Source of the DNA: Anaerolineales bacterium UBA6128
Lineage (GTDB): Bacteria; Chloroflexota; Anaerolineae; UBA1429
Length of the DNA: 5,414 bases
Reading direction: 5' to 3'
Assembly: GCA_002423325.1 (NCBI GenBank)
Contig: DIVQ01000107.1
Location: 5,047 to 10,460, forward strand
The stretch's first letter is position 1; the number at the start of each line of letters is the position of its first letter. Made by a program: the position numbers and the translations under genes. Below are positions 1-5,355 of this stretch, one piece after another. The notes beneath the pieces were generated by a model that did no database searches, was not told the origin of the DNA, and saw only the letters and a program-made list of their open reading frames with translations.

Positions 1-379
1 GCTTGGTGATGGGCATGGTGATGCCCACCATGTCGCATTCCTGAAAGGCGTCCGATCCCAGCAACTGTGAGGAAACCTGTCCGGTGATGGCGACGACGGG
101 CGAGGAATCCATGTAGGCTGCGGCGATGCCCGTAACCAGATTGGTGGCGCCGGGTCCCGACGTGGCGATGCAGACGCCTACACGCCCGGTGGCGCGTGCG
201 TAGCCGTCGGCGGCATGCGCGGCGGCCTGCTCGTGGCGCACCGTAACGTGGTGAATGCTGGGATAGTGTCGCAGCTCGTGATAGACGGGCATAATCTGGG
301 CGCCCGTAATGCCGAAGGCGACTTTAACGCCTTCACGCACCAGACATTCCCAGACAATTTGAGCTCCCCTCAACCTCAT
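1..379 (-). CDS. ilvB: Acetolactate synthase large subunit, N-terminal part (runs off the window)
   Basis: Only the first 126 codons are in the window. The enzyme family (acetohydroxyacid synthase, ThDP-dependent) condenses pyruvate with pyruvate or 2-oxobutyrate in the first common step of valine, leucine and isoleucine synthesis. The visible part is the N-terminal pyrimidine-binding domain: it opens MRLRGAQIVWECLVREGV, carries RHEQAAAHAADGYARATG with the expected catalytic glutamate at residue 50, then ATSGPGATNLVTGIA (about 74-88) and AYMDSSPVVAITGQV (about 91-105), and DAFQECDMVGIT, all typical of IlvB/IlvG/IlvI. The ATG at 379-377 is supported by a GAGGAG Shine-Dalgarno seven bases upstream. 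It follows ilvD by 103 bp on the same strand and is presumably co-transcribed with it. One oddity: the usual FGxPGG segment reads FGITGAQ here (residues 22-28). A related ThDP enzyme is possible, but the rest of the match and the ilvD neighbour favour acetolactate synthase. Confidence 0.93.
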   Translation of the reverse strand, partial: MRLRGAQIVWECLVREGVKVAFGITGAQIMPVYHELRHYPSIHHVTVRHEQAAAHAADGYARATGRVGVCIATSGPGATNLVTGIAAAYMDSSPVVAITGQVSSQLLGSDAFQECDMVGITMPITK

Positions 380-437
380 TGAACTTCTCCTCGTATGGCC
401 CTCAGGGGCGTGTACTGCGACATCCTACTGGCGGCAT

Positions 438-484
438 AGCCACGGCGCAGACGATGCGCCACGCCAGCGCCGTCTGCGCTGGCT
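438..484 (-). repeat. Intercistronic inverted repeat between ilvD and ilvB
   Basis: In the ilvD-ilvB gap the arms GCGCAGACG (minus 479-471) and CGTCTGCGC (minus 453-445) are perfectly complementary over 9 bp. The flanking AGCCA (484-480) and TGGCT (442-438) add 5 bp, with CG left as a bulge. The same bases can instead form two smaller hairpins: CCAGCGC-AGACG-GCGCTGG (482-464) and GGCGCA-TCGTC-TGCGCC (460-444). The structure takes in most of the ilvD stop codon (485-483). No T-run follows, so it does not look like an intrinsic terminator. An mRNA-stabilising, processing or translational role is inference. Confidence 0.6.
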
Positions 485-2165
485 AACCCTCCAAGATGGC
501 TCCCGTGCTGGCAGACGTCACCAGGCGCGCATAGCGGTGCAAGACGCCGGTCTTGATGCTCGGCTCGAACGGCGGCAGCGCCTGCAAGCGGGTCTGTACT
601 TGGGCGGCGGGCACGTCCAAGTCGAGATGGTAGTTCGGGATGTCAATCACGATACGATCGCCATCGCGCACCGCGGCGATCGGGCCGCGCGCGGCCGCCT
701 CGGGCGACAGGTGGCCGATGGCCGCGCCGCGCGTAGCGCCCGAGAAGCGGCCGTCGGTTACCAGCGCTACTTTATCATCCATGCCCATCCCCGAAAGGAG
801 CGAAGTGGGCGTCAGCATCTCGCGCATCCCGGGGCCGCCCTTGGGTCCCTCGTAGCGGATGACGATAACGTCCCCCGCTTGGAACTGGCCCGCCATGATG
901 GCGGCGGTGGCGGCCTCTTCGGTCTCAAAGACGCGCGCGGGGCCGGCGTGCTGCATCATACGTGGAGCGACGGCCGCGCGTTTGACCACGGCGCCCTCCG
1001 GGGCCAGGCTGCCGAACAGCAGCGCCAGTCCGCCGCGCGGCGAGTAGGGGTCAGCGCCGGTGCGCACGACGGCCCGATCGACTGTGTCATAGTCGGGTGC
1101 CCAACGGGAGCCGGGCGCGAGGTTCTCGCCCACACTGCAGCCCGTGACGGTCATGCTCTGCGCTTCCAGCAGGCCCAACACGTCGAGTTCGTGCAGAATG
1201 GCGCCAACGCCGCCCGCGTAGAAGAGATCCTCGATGTGCTGTTCGCCGGCGGGCGCCAACTTGCACAGGTGCGGCGTGCGGTCGCTGAAGGCGTTCAGTT
1301 CGTGCAGATCAAAGTGCAGGCCGGCCTCGTGGGCGATGGCCAACAGGTGCAGCACCGAGTTCGTGGAGCCGCCCATGGCCATGTCGGTGGCAAAGGCATT
1401 CGTGAAGGCGGCCCGGTTTAGAATGTCGCGCGCGCAGATCCCGCGGCGCAGCAACTCCATCACCTGCATTCCGGCCAGCTTGCCGAGCGCCATGCGTCGA
1501 GAGTGGACGGCGGGCGTGGTGCCGTTTCCTGGCAGGGCAATGCCCAGCGCTTCCACCAGGCAGCTCATCGTGTTGGCTGTGTACATGCCCGAGCAGGAGC
1601 CGCAGGTCGGGCAGCAGGCCTTCTCGATGCGCTCGACTTCTTCGTGTGACAGGGTTCCCGCTGTGGCGGCGCCGACGGCCATGAAGGCTGAGTTGAGGTC
1701 CAGGGTCTGGTTGCCGCGTCGGCCGGCCAGCATCGGGCCGCCGGTAACGATCACGCTCGGCAGATTGATGCGCGCGGCGGCCATGGCCATGCCGGGGATG
1801 ATCTTGTCGCACGCGGGCACGAGGACCAGCGCGTCAAAGGCGTGCGAGAGGGCCACAGTCTCGACCGAGTCCGCGATCACTTCGCGCGACGAGAGCGAGT
1901 ACTTCATGCCCTGGTGGCCCATGGCGATGCCATCGCACACCGCGATGGTGTTGGCCTCAAAAGGCACGCCGCCCGCCATATAGATCCCGCCCTTGACCGC
2001 CTCGACCAACTGCCGCAAGTGCAGGTGTCCCGGAACGATCTCGGAGAACGAGTTGATGACGCCTATAAAGGGGCGCTGCAGCTCTTCCTCGGTACGTCCG
2101 AGTGAGTAGAGCAGCGAGCGGTGCGGCGCGCGCTCCAGACCTTTGCGAACGGTATCGCTCCTCAC
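483..2165 (-). CDS. ilvD: Dihydroxy-acid dehydratase
   Basis: A 560-residue enzyme of usual length for the family. It dehydrates 2,3-dihydroxy-isovalerate and 2,3-dihydroxy-3-methylvalerate to the keto acids that precede valine and isoleucine, in the cytoplasm. Both family signatures are intact: CDKIIPGMAMA with C119 and K121 (the lysine carbamylated in characterised relatives) and ALVTDGRFSGAT with the catalytic serine at S475. Iron-sulfur cluster residues are C119 and C191 (in CPTCGSCSGMYTANTM). The first-site cysteine of the plant/mycobacterial [2Fe-2S] type is absent (SEIVPGH, about 41-47), as in E. coli IlvD. C77 in VCDGIAMGH is a possible third ligand. The start is GTG at 2165: AGGAGG lies six bases upstream and family homology begins here; the open frame runs 53 codons further upstream, but those codons cross the attenuator terminator and have no family similarity. 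The related dehydratase Edd is less likely given ilvB next door. Confidence 0.96.
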   Translation of the reverse strand: MRSDTVRKGLERAPHRSLLYSLGRTEEELQRPFIGVINSFSEIVPGHLHLRQLVEAVKGGIYMAGGVPFEANTIAVCDGIAMGHQGMKYSLSSREVIADSVETVALSHAFDALVLVPACDKIIPGMAMAAARINLPSVIVTGGPMLAGRRGNQTLDLNSAFMAVGAATAGTLSHEEVERIEKACCPTCGSCSGMYTANTMSCLVEALGIALPGNGTTPAVHSRRMALGKLAGMQVMELLRRGICARDILNRAAFTNAFATDMAMGGSTNSVLHLLAIAHEAGLHFDLHELNAFSDRTPHLCKLAPAGEQHIEDLFYAGGVGAILHELDVLGLLEAQSMTVTGCSVGENLAPGSRWAPDYDTVDRAVVRTGADPYSPRGGLALLFGSLAPEGAVVKRAAVAPRMMQHAGPARVFETEEAATAAIMAGQFQAGDVIVIRYEGPKGGPGMREMLTPTSLLSGMGMDDKVALVTDGRFSGATRGAAIGHLSPEAAARGPIAAVRDGDRIVIDIPNYHLDLDVPAAQVQTRLQALPPFEPSIKTGVLHRYARLVTSASTGAILEG

Positions 2166-2171
2166 AGTGAT

Positions 2172-2177
2172 CCTCCT
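2172..2177 (-). promoter_or_regulatory. Shine-Dalgarno site fixing the ilvD GTG start
   Basis: AGGAGG on the minus strand, six bases before GTG at 2165-2163. It decides between the GTG start and the longer open frame beginning at 2324. It lies about 38 bases beyond the terminator T-run, so ilvD is translated only from transcripts that have passed the attenuator. Confidence 0.85.
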
Positions 2178-2214
2178 GGACAATAGGAACGGCTCTATCT
2201 GACGCGGTGTTAAC

Positions 2215-2260
2215 AAAAAACGGCGCTCACGCACGAGACTATGCTCGTTTGCGTGGCGCC
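2215..2260 (-). terminator. Intrinsic terminator of the ilv attenuator
   Basis: On the minus strand, GGCGC-CACGCA-(AA)-CGAG, loop CATAGT, CTCG-TGCGTG-(A)-GCGCC form a stem of about 15 bp with two small bulges, mostly G-C. It is followed by G and six T (2220-2215). This is a textbook Rho-independent terminator, and it sits between the promoter and ilvD with no gene ending directly before it, which is why it is read as an attenuator terminator. It would also stop read-through from recR. Confidence 0.93.
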
Positions 2261-2312
2261 TTCGCCGGGGAGGTGCGGTCCTCCGTGAACTATGGGCCCT
2301 GAGCGGGCAATA

Positions 2313-2345
2313 AAAGAGCCTCACCCTGGTTAGGTGAGGCTCTTT
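2313..2345 (-). terminator. Perfect 13-bp hairpin, probable first terminator of the leader
   Basis: AAAGAGCCTCACC and GGTGAGGCTCTTT pair without a mismatch around the 7-base loop TAACCAG. If the A-U pairs at the base open, a 10-bp GC-rich core is followed by TTTTATT (2315-2309), an acceptable intrinsic terminator tail. It begins 24 bases after the leader peptide stop. It could act as a second terminator, as a pause hairpin that couples polymerase and ribosome, or as the protector of the downstream terminator. The palindrome also gives a hairpin on the plus strand, but with only a short T-run there. Confidence 0.7.
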
Positions 2346-2356
2346 GGCGTACCTAC

Positions 2357-2372
2357 TAGCACCTGAGTGCTA
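2357..2372 (-). other. Small hairpin overlapping the leader peptide stop codon
   Basis: TAGCAC-TCAG-GTGCTA on the minus strand, 6 bp with a 4-base loop. Its first three bases are the TAG stop of the leader ORF, so a ribosome that reaches the stop would melt it, while a ribosome stalled in the Ile/Leu/Val run would leave it free to form. This is the position expected of a ribosome-sensitive element in an attenuator, but the role is inferred. Confidence 0.55.
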
Positions 2373-2459
2373 TCGGCCCCTCCCAACCGGCAAGCTCCCC
2401 TCAATAACGAGGAGCTCAACTAGAACGAGCGTAATAAGGCCGATGGAACGGGTACTCAT
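2370..2459 (-). CDS. Branched-chain-rich attenuator leader peptide (29 aa)
   Basis: ATG at 2459-2457, TAG at 2372-2370. The peptide starts MSTRS, continues IGLITLVLVELLVI (residues 6-19) and ends EGSLPVGRGR. In residues 6-19, eleven of fourteen are Ile, Leu or Val, and thirteen of all twenty-nine are. All three amino acids are represented, fitting multivalent control of an Ile/Val pathway. Several control codons end in A or T (CTA, CTT, ATT, GTT), less favoured in the neighbouring GC-rich genes, which would increase sensitivity to low charged tRNA. The ATG lies about 25 bases after the predicted transcription start, with TGAGG ending ten or eleven bases upstream as a modest ribosome site. The -GRGR end recalls the -GRGKA end of enterobacterial IlvL, perhaps by chance. 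The peptide itself is probably without function; translating it is the signal. It corresponds functionally to ilvL, but homology is not claimed. Confidence 0.85.
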   Translation of the reverse strand: MSTRSIGLITLVLVELLVIEGSLPVGRGR

Positions 2460-2491
2460 TCGGACTGAGCCTCAGGTCTATGTTACTCTCT

Positions 2492-2520
2492 ACAATATCA
2501 CAGCATGTCCTTCTTGTCAA
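2492..2520 (-). promoter_or_regulatory. Sigma70-type promoter of the ilvDB operon
   Basis: On the minus strand the -35 box TTGACA (2520-2515) is a perfect consensus. A 17-base spacer follows, then the -10 box TATTGT (2497-2492), preceded by TGA, which supplies the extended -10 TG. Transcription would begin near 2485-2483, giving a 22-26 base 5' end before the leader ATG. The promoter starts only 14 bases after the recR stop codon. Such a strong promoter fits control exerted mainly after initiation. No clear repressor operator was recognised. Confidence 0.85.
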
Positions 2521-2534
2521 GAACCCAATCAGCT

Positions 2535-3134
2535 CTACAGTTTGCGACGGCCAGACAGAGCCTCAGCCAGCGTGACGCGATCCGCGTACTCCAGATCGCC
2601 GCCACGGGGCAACCCGAGCGCTAGGCGCGAGATCAGCACGCCGTAGGGCTCAAGCAGCCGCGACAGGTACATCGCTGTCGCGTCGCCCTCGAGGGTGGGG
2701 TTGGTGGCCACGATGACTTCGCGCACTTGGCCGCCCTCAACGCGGCGCACCAGCTCGCGCATGCGCAGTTCATCGGGCCCCACGCGCTCCATGGGCGATA
2801 TGTGGCCGTGCAAGACATGGTAGAGCCCCTTGAACTGGCCAGTCTGCTCGATGGCCAGCACGTCCAGCGGGGCCTCAACGACGCAGAGTGTCTCGTGGTC
2901 ACGCGCCGCGTCGCTGCACACCTCGCAGGGGTCCTGCTCGCTGATGTTGCAGCAGACCGAGCAGAGCACCGTGCTCTTGTGCAGCTGACTGAGGGCTTCG
3001 GCCAGGGCCTCGGTCTCTGCAGCGCCGGCGCGCAGCAAATAATAGGTCAGGCGTGAGGCGGTCTTTGGCCCCACCCCGGGCAGCCGACCAAGGGCATCGA
3101 TCAGCCGCTGGACCGACTTGGGCGTGGCTGACAT
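2535..3134 (-). CDS. recR: Recombination mediator protein RecR
   Basis: A 199-residue protein of normal RecR length. With RecF/RecO it helps load RecA at single-stranded gaps, and forms a ring-shaped DNA clamp in characterised members. Visible in order: N-terminal helix-hairpin-helix LGRLPGVGPKTASRL (about 15-29), a four-cysteine zinc finger (C58, C61, C70, C73; CSVC and CEVC), a Toprim domain from CVVEAPLDVLAIEQTG (about 84-98, acidic E87) through YHVLHGHISPMERVGP and VATNPTLEGDATAMYL (about 142-157), and the C-terminal LGLPRGGDLEYADRVTL segment. The ATG (3134-3132) overlaps the ybaB stop by one base (TGATG), pointing to translational coupling; no strong separate ribosome site is seen. It is the last gene of the dnaX-ybaB-recR cassette. 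No terminator lies between its stop and the ilv promoter. Confidence 0.98.
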   Translation of the reverse strand: MSATPKSVQRLIDALGRLPGVGPKTASRLTYYLLRAGAAETEALAEALSQLHKSTVLCSVCCNISEQDPCEVCSDAARDHETLCVVEAPLDVLAIEQTGQFKGLYHVLHGHISPMERVGPDELRMRELVRRVEGGQVREVIVATNPTLEGDATAMYLSRLLEPYGVLISRLALGLPRGGDLEYADRVTLAEALSGRRKL

Positions 3135-3502
3135 CAGAACAGGCCCGGGATTCCGAGGCCACTGGTCAGCGGCGAGAGCCGCTCGTCAGCCATCTGGGCA
3201 ATCTTGGCCATAGCCTCTTTGTAGGCTGCCAGAATCAGATCCTGCAACATCTCGACTTCTTCGGGGTCCACAACCTCGGGCTTGATCTCGATCGAGACGA
3301 GCTCGCGCCCGCCGGTCATGGTGATGGTCACGGCACCGCCGCCAGCGGAGGCGGTCACGGTGGCCTGTTCCAGCGCCTCTTGCGCCTCGGTGAGTTGGCT
3401 CTGCAGTTGCTGCAGCTGCTGCATCTGTTGCATGGGCCCACCGCCACCCATGCCCGTGGCGCCCCCTCCGGTCTTGAAGCGCTTTTTACCCTTACTGCCC
3501 AC
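3134..3502 (-). CDS. ybaB: YbaB/EbfC family nucleoid-associated protein
   Basis: A 122-residue member of the YbaB/EbfC DNA-binding family, small dimeric nucleoid-associated proteins usually encoded between dnaX and recR. The Gln-rich coiled-coil helix (MQQMQQLQQLQSQLTEAQEA, about 24-43) is followed by the conserved sheet (VTASAGGGAVTITMTGGRELVSIEIKPEVVD, about 49-79, beginning TVTASAGGG) and the helix around DLILAAYKEAMAKI. The start is GTG at 3502-3500 with AGGAGG six bases upstream, inside the end of dnaX; the gene overlaps dnaX by 11 bp. Compared with typical members that begin at about residue 24, there is an extra basic and glycine-rich N-terminus (KGKKRFK, then GGGATGMGGGG). A later start at Met24 is possible but lacks a comparably good ribosome site. 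Confidence 0.95.
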   Translation of the reverse strand: MGSKGKKRFKTGGGATGMGGGGPMQQMQQLQQLQSQLTEAQEALEQATVTASAGGGAVTITMTGGRELVSIEIKPEVVDPEEVEMLQDLILAAYKEAMAKIAQMADERLSPLTSGLGIPGLF

Positions 3503-5315
3503 GTCGTTCCTCCTGCTGGTCTCCGGTGTTCACCTGCGTAATCTGGCCGCCCCTGCGTCGTAGTTCTCGAACCGCCGGATGGTTCAACAATGTGTCCCCG
3601 GCAGTATCCTTGTCGCCGGGCGGAAAGAGCTCCTGAGGCTGCGGCGGTTCGTCATCATCGGGTGGCTGTGTCTGCGACGGATCACAGGCCACGCACTCGG
3701 CGATGACCTGTGTGCCCAACACCTCGCTGAGCACCGTCTCGAGCACGCTGCGGCGCTTGGGATCGGACAGTTTTTCGCACACAAAGCTGTTGCACGCCAG
3801 CCGCAGGGTGTTGCCGTGCACCTCCATTGGGCGAGTCGAGTTGACGAACCCGGCGGTAGAGATGTCGAGCGCACGGACTCGCGAACGCACCATCCGCCAT
3901 TTGGCGCGCACCCAGTCGAGCGTCAGCACGGGCGTGGCCGTCGCGGCCTCGGCCGGCGAGGACTCGGCCACGGCCTGGCTCGGCGCGGCGTCGGCCTGCG
4001 GCACGTAGGCGGGTTCTGGCGCGCTGTCAGCCGCTGGCTCGCCGACGCTGTCAGTAGTTGGCTGCGGGTCGGGGCCGCTACCCGTTTGCGCGGTATGGGC
4101 CGGCTCTGCAACGGGTGGTGGCGCCGATGGAGCGGGCCGCGGTGCTTCGTCCGTCAGAGCGGGTGCCGGGCGCTGCGCCGTCTCCGGGCTGCTTGACGGC
4201 TCGCCGGTAGCGTCGGGTCCCGCGTCTGTGCCAACTACGGCCTCCACCAGAGCGATCTCGATAGCCAATTGCGGGCGCGCCGCGTTGCGCACAGCGCGCA
4301 TGGAATCACTATAGAGTTTGATGGTGCGCACGACGGTCCCCAGGCTGATCGAGGCGTCCGCGGCCAGACTCTGCAGATCAGCCAGCGTCTGAGCGCTGAA
4401 GCGTGCCAGGCCGTCGCCGGAGCCGACCTTGATCAGCATCAGGGCACGCAGTTGTTCGAGGATATCGGCCAGAAACTGCACCGGTTCGGCCCCCTGGTCG
4501 AGCGCCTGGTCCACGGCGCGCAGTCCGGTAGCCAGGTCGCCCCCGAACATGCTGCGCAACAGGTTGGTTATTTGCTCGGAGGGCACGGTGCCCAGGATCT
4601 GCTGAACCTGGTCCAGTGTGATCGTCGCGCTGCCGTAGGCGGCCAGCTGATCGAGCAGGCTGACGGCGTCGCGAAAGCTGCCACCCGCGCGACGCGCCAC
4701 AAAGGCCAGCGCGTCCGGCGCAATAGCGATGCCCTCCTCGGCGCAGATGTGCTCGAGGTTGGCAGCAATGGTCTGCACCGTGCCGCGCTTGAAATCAAAG
4801 CGCTGGCAGCGCGACAGCACCGTGTCGGGCAAGCGGTGGGGTTCCGTCGTGCAGAGCACAAAGACCGCGTGGTTGGGAGGCTCCTCGAGAGTCTTGAGCA
4901 ACGCGTTAAAGGCCTCGCGCGTGAGCATGTGAACTTCGTCAATCACATAGACCTTGTAGCGGCTCTCGCTGGGGCTAAAGTTGACCTTGTCGCGCAGGTC
5001 ACGGATCTCGTCGATGCCGCGGTTGGAGGCCGCATCGACCTCAATCAGGTCCAGAGAGGTGCCTGACGTGATGTGATTGCAGATAGGGCACTTGTTGCAG
5101 GGCGGGTCGTCGGTGTTGCCGACGCAGTTGATCGCCTTGGCCAGGATGCGGGCCGTTGAGGTCTTGCCGGTGCCGCGAACGCCAGTGAACAGGTAGGCAT
5201 GCCCGATGCGCCCGGCCCGGATCTGGTTTCGCAGGGTGCGCGTGATGTGCTCCTGGCCCAGGATGTCGTCAAAGGTCTGTCCGCGCCACTTGTTGTAGAG
5301 TGCCTGGGTGGTCAT
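3492..5315 (-). CDS. dnaX: DNA polymerase III subunit gamma/tau (clamp loader ATPase)
   Basis: A 607-residue AAA+ ATPase that loads the beta clamp at the replication fork. Seen in order: the N-terminal YNKWRGQTFDDILGQEHI box, Walker A GVRGTGKTS (45-53), a zinc-binding module (C64, C73, C76, C79), VDAASNRGIDEIR, Walker B VYVIDEVHML (122-131), sensor 1 FVLCTTEP, the arginine finger in SRCQRFDF (R169), sensor 2 GGSFRDAVSLLDQL (212-224), the lid and collar domain to about residue 361, a Pro/Ala/Glu-rich linker (about 362-462), and a C-terminal domain (about 463-545, LTLDWVRAKWRMVRSRVR onward) with a further acidic proline-rich tail. The ATG at 5315 is chosen because MTTQALYNKWRG is the family N-terminus; the frame extends to 5384, but those extra codons run through the promoter. 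No well-placed slippery site for a gamma form was found. It heads the dnaX-ybaB-recR operon. Confidence 0.97.
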   Translation of the reverse strand: MTTQALYNKWRGQTFDDILGQEHITRTLRNQIRAGRIGHAYLFTGVRGTGKTSTARILAKAINCVGNTDDPPCNKCPICNHITSGTSLDLIEVDAASNRGIDEIRDLRDKVNFSPSESRYKVYVIDEVHMLTREAFNALLKTLEEPPNHAVFVLCTTEPHRLPDTVLSRCQRFDFKRGTVQTIAANLEHICAEEGIAIAPDALAFVARRAGGSFRDAVSLLDQLAAYGSATITLDQVQQILGTVPSEQITNLLRSMFGGDLATGLRAVDQALDQGAEPVQFLADILEQLRALMLIKVGSGDGLARFSAQTLADLQSLAADASISLGTVVRTIKLYSDSMRAVRNAARPQLAIEIALVEAVVGTDAGPDATGEPSSSPETAQRPAPALTDEAPRPAPSAPPPVAEPAHTAQTGSGPDPQPTTDSVGEPAADSAPEPAYVPQADAAPSQAVAESSPAEAATATPVLTLDWVRAKWRMVRSRVRALDISTAGFVNSTRPMEVHGNTLRLACNSFVCEKLSDPKRRSVLETVLSEVLGTQVIAECVACDPSQTQPPDDDEPPQPQELFPPGDKDTAGDTLLNHPAVRELRRRGGQITQVNTGDQQEERRGQ

Positions 5316-5355
5316 GCTTGCCTGCCTGGGGTGTATCGCGATGGACACTGCAGCA

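Larger units (their letters stand above)
2166..2484 (-). promoter_or_regulatory. Transcription attenuator leader of the ilvDB operon
   Basis: The roughly 320-nt untranslated leader contains, in order: a short 5' end, a 29-codon ORF dense in Ile/Leu/Val codons, a hairpin on the leader stop, a 13-bp hairpin with a short T-rich tail, two small GC hairpins (GCCC-GCTCA-GGGC at 2308-2296 and GGAGG-ACCGCA-CCTCC at 2284-2269), a strong hairpin followed by TTTTTT, and the ilvD ribosome site. This matches ribosome-mediated attenuation as known for ilvGMEDA, ilvB and leu operons of enterobacteria and for ilvB of actinobacteria: a ribosome starved of charged branched-chain tRNA stalls in the leader ORF, changes RNA folding and lets polymerase continue into ilvD. 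The parts are seen in the sequence; the mechanism is inferred. Confidence 0.85.

Noticed and set aside
537..1421. A 294-codon plus-strand open frame opposite ilvD
   Set aside because: It lies wholly antisense to a clear ilvD, its translation shows no domain or sensible composition, and long antisense frames are expected in GC-rich coding DNA.
2166..2324. The 53-codon upstream extension of the ilvD open frame
   Set aside because: It passes through the terminator hairpin, has no similarity to the family, and the GTG at 2165 has an ideal ribosome site exactly where IlvD homology begins.
2260..2330. A T-box riboswitch, suggested by AGGGTGAGG and GGAGGACCGCACC in an ilv leader
   Set aside because: Neither string matches the conserved AGGGTGGNACCGCG motif in one piece, no antiterminator overlapping the terminator arm is formed by them, and the space for stem I is taken by the Ile/Leu/Val-rich leader ORF.
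2344..2646. A 100-codon plus-strand open frame across the ilv leader and the recR end
   Set aside because: It is antisense to the promoter, leader ORF and the first hairpin, has no ribosome site noticed upstream, and its translation has no recognisable features.
3765..3780. GAAAAAC in dnaX as a slippery site for programmed frameshifting to a gamma form
   Set aside because: The zero frame reads GAA AAA CTG, so the run is not in X-XXY-YYZ phase, it is too short for a Thermus-type A-run, and it lies at about residue 515 in the C-terminal domain, not at the end of the collar domain.
3950..4200. The low-complexity Pro/Ala-rich stretch in dnaX as a possible repeat or frameshift
   Set aside because: The frame is intact and continues into a structured C-terminal domain; such linkers are common in tau subunits.
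4269..5066. A 265-codon plus-strand open frame opposite dnaX
   Set aside because: It is antisense to the conserved AAA+ domain of DnaX and has no recognisable protein features; the other overlapping frames opposite or within dnaX, recR and ybaB are shadows for the same reason.
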